Position numbers and translations under genes: made by a program. Shown here piece after piece: positions 1 through 10,674 of a DNA stretch of 64,000 nt. Position 1 is the stretch's first letter. The number at the start of each line of letters is the position of its first letter. The notes under the pieces were generated by a model. It searched no databases. It was not told the origin of the DNA and saw only the letters and a program-made list of their open reading frames with translations. The DNA is taken from positions 1 to 64,000 of the forward strand of contig CALLUD010000021.1 of assembly GCA_938011325.1 (NCBI GenBank). The letters are read 5' to 3'. This stretch comes from an uncultured Spartobacteria bacterium. GTDB lineage: Bacteria > Verrucomicrobiota > Verrucomicrobiia > Chthoniobacterales > JAATET01.

Positions 1-1810
<1,810 letters not shown>

Positions 1811-1815
1811 CCGCG

Positions 1816-3513
1816 TTATCGGACCACCCGCGTCGGCACCTCGCGCGGGGTGGCGAGCTCGGGGATGTCGAGTTGAACCCCCAGGTCGCCGATCTTCGCG
1901 AGCGAGAGGCCTTCCAGCGCGGGCGTCTCCGCGGCCATGGCCTTGAAAACCTCCTCGATGGAATAAACCCCGTTCGCCCCGCCGACCGCCTGGATCAAAT
2001 CGCGCAGAATTTCCCAGTCGTCGCGGGCCTGCCCCGGGGCGCTGACCGCGCGGTTCAGACGCTGGATGCGTCCGGAGAGGTTGATCATCGATCCGCGTTT
2101 CTCCGCGAAGGCGCTTGCCGGGAGCAGAACGGTCGCGAGCGGCGTCGTGTTGTTCGGCAGAATGTCCGTGACCACCAGTGCGGAGAGCTTTGCGAGGTCA
2201 TTCGCGGCAACACCACATTTCGCGGCGTCTTCACCGAGGCAGATGAGGCCCTGAATCGCCCCCGAGGCAATGCCGCTGGCGATTTCGGGCAACTTCGCAC
2301 CGGGCTGGGCACCGGTGAGGCCGAGGAGTTTTGCGCCGGTGGTGTTCGGGTTGCCGTCATCGGAAATGAGGAATCCGTCGCCCTCCTGCGGACGGGGCAG
2401 GATTTCCACACGCTCGACGCCGAGGGCTGCGGCGAGACGCTTCGCGAGGAAGAGCTCCTCGTTCGTCATGCGGCCGGAGGCGATCATCGCAAGTTTGTCC
2501 GGCTCGATCGCCTTCAACTGCCGCGCGGCCGCCGCAATGGCGTCGGACCACTTGGCCGGCACTTCCTCGCCCTTCACAACCGGCTCCTTCAGCCGTCGCT
2601 CGTCGTGGAGGTAATGAATGTTCAGCCGATGGCTGTCGGGCATCCAGCAGGAGTTGACGAAGTCGTTTTCGCGCGGCGTGATGCGGTAAACGATGTTCTC
2701 ACGCGAGCCGATCACGATGTTCGTGCCATTGCCGCAATTGACGTCGATCGACTTGGTTTCCTTGAGGAACCAGACGCGCATCTTGAAGCGGAAGTCCTTG
2801 CTCGTGAGCGCGCCCACCGGGCAGATGTCCACGGTGTTCAGCGAGTAATTGTTGTCCAGGCGCCGGCCGGGATAGACCGTAAGGGTCGAGTGGCTGCCGC
2901 GATTGACGAAGCCGAGGACGTCGTCGTTCGCGATCTCCTTCATGAAACGAATGCAGCGCGAGCAGAGAATGCAGCGCTCGTCGTCGAGGACGATGTTTTT
3001 GCCGATGTCGACGCGCTTGGGCTTCTTGACCTTCTCTTCGGAAAAGCGCGACTCGCCGTTGCCGTATTCCACGGAAAACTCCTGCAGGCGGCACTCGCCG
3101 GCCTGGTCGCAGATCGGACAATCGAGCGGGTGATTGATGAGGAGAAATTCCATCACGCCCTTGCGGCACTCCTCGGCCAGCGGCGAGGTGGTGCGAACGG
3201 CCATGCCTTCGCTGATCTCGGTGGCGCAGGAAATTGCGGGCCGCGGACTCCAGGCGATCTCCGGCCGGCCATCCTCGCCGAGGATCGGCTTCCGGTCGGG
3301 AGTCATTTTGGGCATGCCGAGCTCGACGAGACACATGCGGCAGTTGCCCGGTGAGCTGAGCTTCGGATGGTAGCAGTAGTGCGGAACGTAGTGGCCGCTC
3401 TTCATGCAGGCCTCGATCAGGCGTGTGCCTTTGGGAAATTGCTTCCATTCACCGTCCACCTGGACGTTCAGCATGGGAATTTCCGTTTTGGCCTCAGTCG
3501 CGGTCGTGCTCAT
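1816..3513 (-). CDS. nuoG: NADH-quinone oxidoreductase subunit G (complex I)
   Basis: Peripheral-arm subunit of respiratory complex I that carries iron-sulfur clusters passing electrons from NADH toward quinone. The N-terminal 2Fe-2S ferredoxin domain shows Cys47, Cys58, Cys61 and Cys96. A His-Cys3 motif follows (HPLDCPIC, residues 128-141), then a 4Fe-4S motif (CILCSRC, 181-187, plus Cys231). The rest resembles the molybdopterin-oxidoreductase-like domain, which seems shortened: 565 residues against about 700-900 for many NuoG. It lies 52 nt downstream of the GT87-like gene. The other nuo genes seen are about 52 kb away at 55.5-59.4 kb. Confidence 0.93.
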   Translation of the reverse strand: MSTTATEAKTEIPMLNVQVDGEWKQFPKGTRLIEACMKSGHYVPHYCYHPKLSSPGNCRMCLVELGMPKMTPDRKPILGEDGRPEIAWSPRPAISCATEISEGMAVRTTSPLAEECRKGVMEFLLINHPLDCPICDQAGECRLQEFSVEYGNGESRFSEEKVKKPKRVDIGKNIVLDDERCILCSRCIRFMKEIANDDVLGFVNRGSHSTLTVYPGRRLDNNYSLNTVDICPVGALTSKDFRFKMRVWFLKETKSIDVNCGNGTNIVIGSRENIVYRITPRENDFVNSCWMPDSHRLNIHYLHDERRLKEPVVKGEEVPAKWSDAIAAAARQLKAIEPDKLAMIASGRMTNEELFLAKRLAAALGVERVEILPRPQEGDGFLISDDGNPNTTGAKLLGLTGAQPGAKLPEIASGIASGAIQGLICLGEDAAKCGVAANDLAKLSALVVTDILPNNTTPLATVLLPASAFAEKRGSMINLSGRIQRLNRAVSAPGQARDDWEILRDLIQAVGGANGVYSIEEVFKAMAAETPALEGLSLAKIGDLGVQLDIPELATPREVPTRVVR

Positions 3514-3565
3514 CGTCGCTTTCTAATTGCGGGAAAAATTCCCGGTTGTCCACGCGCAAAAACCG

Positions 3566-4906
3566 TTACGCCTGTCGGGGTTTGACCGGGAGCACTGCGA
3601 CGGCAGTCGCCAGGATGCCAATCACCAGAAAGTAGTAGTTGCAGAAGGCCTGTTTGTTCGTGCCGAAAAAGACGAGCAGCACGATCGCCCCACCGGCCAG
3701 AAACCGGAAAAGCCCCGCCCGGCCGAGGTGTGACACCCCCCAGAGTGCCACCCCCGCCAGCCCAAACGACACGATCGGCGGGAGATGCCAGCCCCACCCG
3801 CGGGCGATCCATGCGGCAATGCTCAGGGCATTTTCCCGGAATGGCTGCTGGAACTGGAACGCGACCAGGGCGTCCCAGAACGCCCGCGGATCCCACAAAA
3901 AGAACGGCAGCGTCACGGCGGTCGCGACCCCCAGGGCGCGCACGAGAAAGCCCGCGCGTCGCGTCTCGGGCAATGCCAGGAGCGCGAGCGGCAGCAGGAG
4001 CACGCAGTATTGCTTGCTCGCGAGGAACAGGCCGAAAAACCACGGCGCGAGCCCCGGCCGCCGCGCCCAGCTCCACGCAAATCCCGCAAGGCACATCGCA
4101 CTCACCGGCTCCGTCCACGCCTGCTCGATGACGTGGAAATTCCGCGGCGAGAAGAGGAAGGCAATGGCCGCCGCGCGGGCCAGCGGCCCCGGAGCGATCG
4201 CCGCGAGAAAGATTCCGGTGATCAGCATCGCCGCCACCGACGCAATGCGCCCCTCACCCGCCAGCTCAAACGGCGCCATCCACAGCAGGACCAGCGGCGG
4301 ATATGGGTAGCCGACCATCAGCCGGTCGCCCTGCACGAGCCCCGGTCCGTAGATTGCTGCCGCCACGTCGTCGGGATAGATTTGCGGGAAATCCATGGCC
4401 CACGGGTTTTTGCCTCGCACCAGCGCCGGCGCCGCTTCCTGCAAAAAAACGAGCACGTCGATCCTCGGGTCCTCCAACTGAACGGCCGCCACCACGCCGG
4501 CCACTGCAAACACCGCGAAGACGCCAATCATCGGCCACCGCGCCGGGTGCAAAATCGCCAGCGCCGAGAATATTGCGGCCAGCGTTGGAAGCAGGACCTG
4601 CCAAAACGGCGATCCCAGATATGGCGAGAACGGACCCGGCGGAAACCAGGCGTCGAGCAGCAGCGTCGCAAACACGACAAATCCCGCCGCCACCGCCACG
4701 GCGCTCTGACTTCGTCCAGGAACCGGACTCCCGGAAACGAAAAGACCCGCCCCCGTCAACACCGCCGCGCTGACCACCGCCAGCATCGCGGGATCGGAAT
4801 AGTGGCCATTCCAATGCATGAGCCCCAACCCGAGCGCGAGCATCGCGAAGAAAAGCGCCGCCCCTCCATTCGCGCGACGCGGCCATTTGAACTCCGATGA
4901 ATCCAC
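3566..4906 (-). CDS. Polytopic membrane protein, GT87/DUF2029-like glycosyltransferase
   Basis: Integral membrane protein with roughly ten or more hydrophobic segments. A short extracytoplasmic acidic stretch between early helices (around the PQIYPDDVAAAIYGPG region) and the motif-like GYPYPPLVLL resemble GT87 polyprenyl-phosphate-mannose-dependent transferases. The assignment rests on overall pattern, so substrate and product are unknown. The chosen start is a GTG at 4906, giving a short basic N-terminus (EFKWPRRANG) before the first helix. A longer GTG start at 4975 is possible. No clear ribosome binding site precedes either. The gene is divergent from the porin at 5047. Confidence 0.6.
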   Translation of the reverse strand: MDSSEFKWPRRANGGAALFFAMLALGLGLMHWNGHYSDPAMLAVVSAAVLTGAGLFVSGSPVPGRSQSAVAVAAGFVVFATLLLDAWFPPGPFSPYLGSPFWQVLLPTLAAIFSALAILHPARWPMIGVFAVFAVAGVVAAVQLEDPRIDVLVFLQEAAPALVRGKNPWAMDFPQIYPDDVAAAIYGPGLVQGDRLMVGYPYPPLVLLWMAPFELAGEGRIASVAAMLITGIFLAAIAPGPLARAAAIAFLFSPRNFHVIEQAWTEPVSAMCLAGFAWSWARRPGLAPWFFGLFLASKQYCVLLLPLALLALPETRRAGFLVRALGVATAVTLPFFLWDPRAFWDALVAFQFQQPFRENALSIAAWIARGWGWHLPPIVSFGLAGVALWGVSHLGRAGLFRFLAGGAIVLLVFFGTNKQAFCNYYFLVIGILATAVAVLPVKPRQA

Positions 4907-5046
4907 CGACGCCCGGATTAGCAAGTGTCTCGCGGCGAAACAAATCTGTTCACGCTGGGACCTTCCCGAAACCACGTGACGAAATCTTCACAGTCGCTCG
5001 ATTGAGAGGCGGCACCGGGTGCGTTTCGCTTGCCGCGCTCCCAATC

Positions 5047-6510
5047 ATGAAATCCATCCATCTCCATCGATTCGACAGGCGAACCCCGCTCTTCACCAAA
5101 CACGCACTCGCTGCCGCAATGGTCGCCGGTTTCCTCGCATTCACTCACGCGGGCGAAACAACCACCCGCACTTCCGACATCATCATCGAGAACGAGAGCG
5201 CCCTCCAAAAATGGTGGAACGGCAGGCAGATGCTTCCGTTTCCCGGTCGCGACCACCTCGAGGACGAACCCGGCCTCAAACTCAAGGGCAAGTATTACGG
5301 CGCGTTTTTCGGGGTCATCAAGGGCGGCGACTCGAAGTCACGAGGTTTCTGGGATCAAGGCATCGAGTTCAGCGCGGAGCAAAACTTCGGCAAGCTCTTT
5401 GACGTCGATGCGCTCAACGGTGTGAAGGGATTCGGCGTCGTGCGTTGGCGGGATTCCCGCAGCAGTGCCGACCCGAACGAATACGTCGAGGCAAACAGCA
5501 TGTTCAACCCCTCGAACTGGATCTCGGGAGTCCAGTGGCGCATCCTCAGCTTCGGTCTCGAGATCGGAACGGACGACCTGCTTCCGGTCGAGGACATGAT
5601 CGTCCTGCGCGGTGGCTGGCTCCAACCGCAGAAGGAATTCATCGACCAGCCGCTCTCGAAATTGTTCCTCAACAACGCGGTCAACAGCTCGAAAGGCATT
5701 GGCGGAAACATCCCCTTCTCCTCCAGCTTCTCGAGCTGGGGCGGCACCCTCGAGGTAAAGCCGACCGAGGAAACTTACGTGAAGGGCGGGCTCTTCATGG
5801 CATTTCCCGGAGCCACCGACAGCACCAATCACGGTCTTGCGATGGCGGGCTACGGCCCCGACCCGGGCCGCAACGGCCTGATGGCCATGGGTGAACTCGG
5901 CTGGAAGCCGAAACTCGGCGAGGCGAAACTGGAAGGGCACTACGCGTTCGGCGCGTATTGGTGGGGCGTCGATAACAAGTCCTTTTTCGGCGCCAGTTAC
6001 GAAGGGCAATATGGCTTCTACTGGCAGGCCGATCAAATGCTCTTCCGCGAGCCATCGTCGGCACCGGAACCGGTCCTGTCGTTCGACGGAAAATCGATCG
6101 CCGATGCCAGGTCCTTCAAGGCCCCCGTTTCAATGGACGCCCCCAAGCTGAGCAAGCAGGGTCTGCGCGCCTTCAACCTCATCACGTTCGCCCCGAAGTA
6201 TAACAACCGTTTCCCGTTCTATTTCCAGAGCGGCCTGGTTTACGAGGGCCTCATTCCCGGACGCGACAGAGACCTCGCCATGATCTCGATCGGTTACGGC
6301 TCCTACAGCTTCCACCAGATCGAGGCGGATCAGGCGGATGGCGAGGTGAACCAATCAAACTACACCGGCATCATCGAAGGCGGCTATCGCGTCCAGATCA
6401 ACGGCTTCGCATTCCTCCAGCCGTTCGCCCAATACATCTTCCGCCCGGACGGCACCGGCGCAACGCCCAACGCCGGCGTGCTCGGCTTCTACGTGGGTGC
6501 GGATTTCTAA
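5047..6510 (+). CDS. OprB-like carbohydrate-selective porin
   Basis: Predicted outer-membrane beta-barrel of 487 residues. It has a signal peptide (basic MKSIHLHRFDRR, then hydrophobic AAAMVAGFLAFTHA, cleavage before GETTT). Many alternating aromatic/glycine strands follow, and the protein ends in the terminal phenylalanine typical of BAM-assembled barrels (GFYVGADF). Motifs such as W-x-QGIEFSAEQNFGKLFD and the C-terminal VQINGFAFLQPFAQYI fit the OprB family of sugar porins. The ATG at 5047 is preferred over longer frames because the signal peptide begins there. An intrinsic terminator follows at 6541-6568. The transported substrate cannot be read from sequence. Confidence 0.8.
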   Translation: MKSIHLHRFDRRTPLFTKHALAAAMVAGFLAFTHAGETTTRTSDIIIENESALQKWWNGRQMLPFPGRDHLEDEPGLKLKGKYYGAFFGVIKGGDSKSRGFWDQGIEFSAEQNFGKLFDVDALNGVKGFGVVRWRDSRSSADPNEYVEANSMFNPSNWISGVQWRILSFGLEIGTDDLLPVEDMIVLRGGWLQPQKEFIDQPLSKLFLNNAVNSSKGIGGNIPFSSSFSSWGGTLEVKPTEETYVKGGLFMAFPGATDSTNHGLAMAGYGPDPGRNGLMAMGELGWKPKLGEAKLEGHYAFGAYWWGVDNKSFFGASYEGQYGFYWQADQMLFREPSSAPEPVLSFDGKSIADARSFKAPVSMDAPKLSKQGLRAFNLITFAPKYNNRFPFYFQSGLVYEGLIPGRDRDLAMISIGYGSYSFHQIEADQADGEVNQSNYTGIIEGGYRVQINGFAFLQPFAQYIFRPDGTGATPNAGVLGFYVGADF

Positions 6511-6540
6511 CGAACGCCTGGTTAACTGACACCGCAACGC

Positions 6541-6568
6541 ACCCCGGGGAGGCCTCCTCTCCGGGGTG
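6541..6568 (+). terminator. Intrinsic terminator-like hairpin after the porin
   Basis: Inverted repeat ACCCCGGGGAGG / CCTCTCCGGGGT with one mismatch and a very short loop, followed by TCTTT. It begins 31 nt after the porin stop. Confidence 0.65.
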
Positions 6569-6592
6569 TCTTTGCAAACGGACCGCTCCGGC

Positions 6593-6627
6593 CAAAAAAG
6601 TTGCCAGCGTCCGCACCAGACGCTGGC
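6593..6627 (-). terminator. Intrinsic terminator for the minus-strand membrane gene
   Basis: Perfect 9-bp stem GCCAGCGTC / GACGCTGGC (6603-6611 and 6619-6627) with a 7-nt loop. On the minus strand it is followed by AACTTTTTT, so it suits the small gene ending at 6733. Confidence 0.7.
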
Positions 6628-6732
6628 ATTCATTCCCCTCCGGAATCTGTTGAAAAAATCAGCTCATGCGGGTCCCGCGCCGCCACACTCTAGCGGGTCA
6701 CGCAGACTTCGCTGCCGGGTGTTTGCGATTTC

Positions 6733-7053
6733 TTAGCGGGTGGTTGCCGCCCCTTTCGCGGACTCCTCTTCGACTTTTTGCGGCATCGACCGAACGATCC
6801 TGATGACCTCCAGCCGCGACGCGAACCGCCGCTCGGCCAGCTCCGCATTTTCCTGACAGGTGACCAACCCCAGCGCCAGCACACTGGTGATCGGCAGCAG
6901 CGCCGTAACGGGTCCCGGCAATAGAAGCGTGGTGACGACCCCGGCGCTGATGCAGCAGATCAACCCAAGTCGCCAGCTGCGATATTTCGTTTCGATCGAG
7001 TCCGCCGCTGTGGAGACGGAGTGGTGAAAGGCGGTCGTGGATCGTGCGCTCAT
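6733..7053 (-). CDS. Small two-helix membrane protein of unknown function
   Basis: No family recognised. From ATG 7053 the product is 106 residues: a polar N-terminus, two hydrophobic helices (about residues 29-47 and 51-68, LGLICCISAGVV and TALLPITSVLALGLV) and a charged C-terminal tail rich in Glu, Arg and Lys. A longer start at 7155 adds 34 residues without obvious signal. The terminator at 6593-6627 on the same strand supports transcription in this direction. It is divergent from the DUF4405-like gene at 7188. Confidence 0.45.
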   Translation of the reverse strand: MSARSTTAFHHSVSTAADSIETKYRSWRLGLICCISAGVVTTLLLPGPVTALLPITSVLALGLVTCQENAELAERRFASRLEVIRIVRSMPQKVEEESAKGAATTR

Positions 7054-7187
7054 CGTGCGCCAAATATGCGGAGCGGGCGAAACCAGTGTGTTGGCGCTCG
7101 TCAAGGAGTCCCCCGGCCCGGCCCCGCACTCTGGGGAAACGATGATGCCGGTCAAATCGCCAGCCCCAATCCGTGCGAGGATGAGGC

Positions 7188-7556
7188 ATGAAACGCGTCG
7201 CCTTCCTTAAAGTCGTCAACCTCCTCGCCTTCCTCACGGGGTGCGTTGCCCTGGGCACAGGATTGATTCTCGGATTTCGCCTCACTCACGGCAGCGGGTC
7301 GGCAACCGTCCTGGGCCTTACCCGTCACGATTGGGGCGAGGTGCATTTCTGGGTCACGCTCGTCCTCACGGCAATCGTCGTGGTGCACATTCTTTTGCAT
7401 CGCACCTGGCTTCTGCACTGTGCGGCAAATCATCGCTACTGGCGCCTCGGCGCCACGTTTGCCCTCGGCGCCGTGATCGTGTTTGCCCCCGTTTTGGCCC
7501 CGAAAGGGACCGATGGGAAACACGCGCAGAAGCAGGAGCACGCGAAGCACCACTGA
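7188..7556 (+). CDS. DUF4405-like small membrane protein (cytochrome b-type helices)
   Basis: A 122-residue membrane protein with three hydrophobic helices and a His-rich C-terminal tail (HAQKQEHAKHH). The central motif, R-H-D-W-G-x-V-H-F-W-x5-11 followed by VVHILLH-x-x-W, places histidines in successive helices. This is the hallmark of DUF4405 / cytochrome-b-like small proteins, so heme binding is possible but unproven. It ends 150 nt before pstS, with the nested palindrome at 7615-7656 between them. Confidence 0.7.
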   Translation: MKRVAFLKVVNLLAFLTGCVALGTGLILGFRLTHGSGSATVLGLTRHDWGEVHFWVTLVLTAIVVVHILLHRTWLLHCAANHRYWRLGATFALGAVIVFAPVLAPKGTDGKHAQKQEHAKHH

Positions 7557-7614
7557 CCCCTTCGCACCATCGCCGCCCCGGCGCCTTTCCTCTCGCCACG
7601 TCAAGCCGCCGAAT

Positions 7615-7656
7615 GCAAAAGGCTGTGTGACAATCTTGTCACATGTAGCCTTTTGC
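7615..7656. promoter_or_regulatory. Nested palindrome upstream of pstS (candidate operator or hairpin)
   Basis: Outer arms GCAAAAGGCT (7615-7624) and AGCCTTTTGC (7647-7656) are perfectly complementary. They enclose a second perfect inverted repeat, TGTGACAA-TC-TTGTCACA (7626-7643). It lies 50 nt upstream of pstS. It could be a regulator site for the pst operon (TGTCA-type half-sites recall Pho boxes, though those are direct repeats) or a hairpin ending the upstream gene. No T-run follows. Confidence 0.6.
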
Positions 7657-7705
7657 CTATCCCCAGGCTCTTCGTCTCAATGGCGGCTCAACCCAACATC
7701 ACTGA

Positions 7706-8719
7706 ATGAAAAGGAATTCTCTCCGCATTCTTGCCGCAGCGACGACCTTCGTTGCCGTGAGTTCGCTTCATGCCGCGCAGTTGAGTGGCGCCGGAGCCAG
7801 CTTCCCAGCCCCGCTCTACCAGCGCTGGGCCGTCGAATACAACAAGCTCCACCCCAACGTGCAGGTGAACTATCAATCCGTCGGCTCCGGCTCGGGCGTG
7901 AAGCAATTCATCCAGGGCACCGTGGATTTCGCCGCCAGCGACGCAGCGATGAGCGACAAGGAGACCGCCGAGGTCCCTCGCGGGGTGAAGATGATCCCCG
8001 CCACCGCAGGCAGCATTGTCCTCGCCTACAATCTCCCCGGCATCGATAACCTGAAGCTTTCCCGTGAGGCCTACGTCGGCATCTTCCTCGGCACGATCGA
8101 GGAGTGGAACCACGACGCGATTGCCAAGGCCAATCCCGGCGTGGAACTCCCCGACGAGCCGATCAATGTCGCCTACCGCTCCGACGGCTCGGGCACGACG
8201 TTTGTGTTCACGCAGTGTCTTTCTGCGGTCAGCCCCGAGTTCAAGGAGGAGGTCGGTGTCGGCAAGACCGTGCCATGGCCCGTGGGCGCAGGTGGCAAGG
8301 GAAACGAAGGCGTCACGGCCATGATCAAGCAGGCGGAGGGAACCATCGGCTACGTGGAGTATGGCTACGCGAAGCACAACAAACTCCAGATGGCCATGGT
8401 CGAGAACAAGGCCGGAAACTTTGTTGCCCCGACCGATGAAAGCGGCGCCGCGACGCTCGCAAATGTCGAGCTCCCGGAAAACCTCCGCGTCTGGCCCGAG
8501 GATCCGACGGGCGCGCAGGACTATCCGTTTGTAACCCTCACCTGGCTGCTGCTCTACGGCACCTATGACAACGCCGCAAAGCTCGAAGCGCTCAAAGGTT
8601 TTGTGAAATACGGCCTAACCGACGGGCAGACATACGCCTCCGACCTCGGTTACATTCCGCTGCCGGAGAGTGTCGTCGAGAAGAGCCTTGCGGCACTCGA
8701 TAGCATCATTTCGAAATAA
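7706..8719 (+). CDS. pstS: Phosphate ABC transporter, periplasmic phosphate-binding protein
   Basis: High-affinity phosphate capture in the periplasm for the PstSCAB importer. The signal peptide is visible (MKRNSLRILAAATTFVAVSS, cleaved near LHA). It is followed by the family hallmark GAGASFPAPLYQRW and SVGSGSGVKQFIQGTVDFAASDA, and later YRSDGSGTTFVFTQ, which line the phosphate site. 337 residues is normal. It is first of five genes pstS-pstC-pstA-pstB-phoU with short gaps. Phosphate-starvation control is likely, but no PhoBR genes are in the window. Confidence 0.96.
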   Translation: MKRNSLRILAAATTFVAVSSLHAAQLSGAGASFPAPLYQRWAVEYNKLHPNVQVNYQSVGSGSGVKQFIQGTVDFAASDAAMSDKETAEVPRGVKMIPATAGSIVLAYNLPGIDNLKLSREAYVGIFLGTIEEWNHDAIAKANPGVELPDEPINVAYRSDGSGTTFVFTQCLSAVSPEFKEEVGVGKTVPWPVGAGGKGNEGVTAMIKQAEGTIGYVEYGYAKHNKLQMAMVENKAGNFVAPTDESGAATLANVELPENLRVWPEDPTGAQDYPFVTLTWLLLYGTYDNAAKLEALKGFVKYGLTDGQTYASDLGYIPLPESVVEKSLAALDSIISK

Positions 8720-8738
8720 AACCTCCGCCGCAGATTCG

Positions 8739-9716
8739 ATGAGCACGCTCTCCGACGAAAAGCCCGCCATTTACCGCGCGGGTTCCCGTCCCGGACGCCG
8801 CTCACCGGATCTGTTTCAAGTCCTGTGCTGGGTGGCATCGGTGGCGACCGTTGCCACCCTGGCCTGGATGATTCTGCAAATCGGCCAGCAATCGTGGCCG
8901 GCAATCAAGGAGTTCGGGCTCGGCTTCATCACGGGCGAGCGCTGGATCCCGAATCGCGACCAATACGGCGTCCTCCCCTTTCTGCTTGGCACGACGATCT
9001 CGTCGCTGATTGCGCTCCTGTTCGCCCTCCCCCTCGGCCTTTCGATCGCCATCTTCCTGAGCGAGGATTTTCTGCCGCTGCCGATCCGGCAGGTCGTTCG
9101 CTTCACGGTCGAAATGCTCGCGGCCATCCCGAGCGTCGTTTACGGGCTCTGGGGCATCTTCGTGGTCATTCCTCTCGTCCAGCAATGGGGCAAATGGCTC
9201 GCCAAAACCTTTGAGGACGTGCCCGTGCTCGGCGTCGTTTTCGACGGGCCGGCCCGCAGCAACAGCATGCTCACCGCATCGATCGTCCTCGCGCTCATGA
9301 TTCTTCCGACGATCACCGCCATTTCCCGCAATGCGCTCGTCGCGGTGCCCGCCACGCTTCGCGAAGGCTCCTACGCGCTCGGCGCCACCCGCTGGGAAAC
9401 GATTTTCGGGGTTCTTCTGCCCACCGCCGCCCCCGGCATCGTTGCAGCAACCATTCTCGCGCTCGGTCGCGCGATGGGCGAAACGATGGCCGTCGCCATG
9501 CTCATCGGCAACAGCGACCGCCTGACCTGGTCCCTGCTCAAACCCGCCGGCACCCTCGCCAGCAAACTCGCCAACGAGTTCGGCGAAGCCTCCGGCATTC
9601 AGGTAAACGCCCTCATGTATGCGGCCCTGCTGCTGATGGGGCTCACGCTCACCGTGAACATTCTCGGTGAACTCGTGCTCCGCTACACGCAACGGAAAAC
9701 CGCCGGGATTCGCTAG
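8739..9716 (+). CDS. pstC: Phosphate ABC transporter permease PstC
   Basis: Inner-membrane channel half of the phosphate importer, 325 residues, with about six transmembrane helices and the binding-protein-dependent permease loop EGSYALGATRWETIFGVLLPTAAPGI (EAA motif contacting PstB). The start at ATG 8739 avoids overlap with pstS and lies 19 nt after its stop. pstA begins 3 nt after its stop, so the genes are almost certainly cotranscribed. Confidence 0.95.
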   Translation: MSTLSDEKPAIYRAGSRPGRRSPDLFQVLCWVASVATVATLAWMILQIGQQSWPAIKEFGLGFITGERWIPNRDQYGVLPFLLGTTISSLIALLFALPLGLSIAIFLSEDFLPLPIRQVVRFTVEMLAAIPSVVYGLWGIFVVIPLVQQWGKWLAKTFEDVPVLGVVFDGPARSNSMLTASIVLALMILPTITAISRNALVAVPATLREGSYALGATRWETIFGVLLPTAAPGIVAATILALGRAMGETMAVAMLIGNSDRLTWSLLKPAGTLASKLANEFGEASGIQVNALMYAALLLMGLTLTVNILGELVLRYTQRKTAGIR

Positions 9717-9719
9717 GTC

Positions 9720-10670
9720 ATGGCAGACACCGAACATTTCTTCACCGCAGCCGGCGCTCATCGCGCAGGGATCCGCTCCTTCGGCAACAAGGTGCTCAAT
9801 GTCGTGTGCGTCGCCCTCGCGCTGCTCACCCTCATTCCCCTCGTCTCGATCGTCTTTCTGGTTCTGAAAAACGGGCTGCCGCTGCTGACGCCCGCCATCT
9901 TCACCGAGCTTCCGCCCGCGGCCGGGCAGGCTGGCGGTGGATTCGGCAACGCGGTCGTCGGCACCTTCCAGATGGTCGGCATCGCACTCGCCATCGCGGC
10001 GCCGTTGGGAATCCTCTCCGCCGTTTACATCAACGAATACGCCCCCACATCGCGGCTCTCGAACACCGTCCGCTTCGTCGCCAAGCTCCTCACGGGCATC
10101 CCGTCGATCATCTGCGGCGTCTTCGCCTACGCGGTGATCGTGCTTCCCAAGACCGGCTTGATCGAAGCCGTGCAAGGCTGGAGGGAAGGCTGGTTCCGCG
10201 ACATCGCGCTTTGGATCGTGACCTCCCTCCCCAGCGGCTTCTCCGCCTGGGCGGGCGGTTTTGCGCTCTCCATCCTGATGCTCCCGACGATTCTCATTAC
10301 CGCGGAGCAGGCATTGCTTGGCGTCTCAAAGGCCTACCGCGAAGCCTCCTACGGCCTCGGCGCGACGCGATTCCAGACGATCTGGCGCATCGTCCTCCCC
10401 GACGCCGTCCCCGCCATCATGACCGGCATCATGCTCTCCGTGGCCCGCGCCGCCGGCGAGACGGCCCCGCTCATCTTCACGGCGCTCTTCAGCCAGTTCT
10501 GGGCACAGTCGCTCAATGAACCCACCGCCTCCCTCTCGGTGCTGATTTACAACTTTTCGACGCTGCCCTACGAACACCAGCAAAACATGGCTTGGACGGC
10601 CTCACTTGTGCTTGTCATTCTCGTAACAATCAGCAACGTGACGGCTCAGGTCGTGTTTCGTAAACGCTAA
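9720..10670 (+). CDS. pstA: Phosphate ABC transporter permease PstA
   Basis: Second inner-membrane permease of the PstSCAB complex, 316 residues with six hydrophobic helices. The EAA loop is EASYGLGATRFQTIWRIVLPDAVPAI. The motif INEYAPTSRLSNTVRFVAKLL and the segment GIPSIICGVFAY are characteristic of PstA. It sits between pstC (3-nt gap) and pstB (4-nt gap). Confidence 0.95.
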   Translation: MADTEHFFTAAGAHRAGIRSFGNKVLNVVCVALALLTLIPLVSIVFLVLKNGLPLLTPAIFTELPPAAGQAGGGFGNAVVGTFQMVGIALAIAAPLGILSAVYINEYAPTSRLSNTVRFVAKLLTGIPSIICGVFAYAVIVLPKTGLIEAVQGWREGWFRDIALWIVTSLPSGFSAWAGGFALSILMLPTILITAEQALLGVSKAYREASYGLGATRFQTIWRIVLPDAVPAIMTGIMLSVARAAGETAPLIFTALFSQFWAQSLNEPTASLSVLIYNFSTLPYEHQQNMAWTASLVLVILVTISNVTAQVVFRKR

Positions 10671-10674
10671 CGCC

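Noticed and set aside
4897..5046. Longer start of the porin gene at 4897
   Set aside because: The signal peptide begins at 5047 and the upstream part overlaps the divergent membrane gene.
7626..7643. CRP/FNR-type site in the pst palindrome
   Set aside because: Arms TGTGA and TCACA are separated by 8 nt rather than the 6 of CRP sites, so that assignment was not made.
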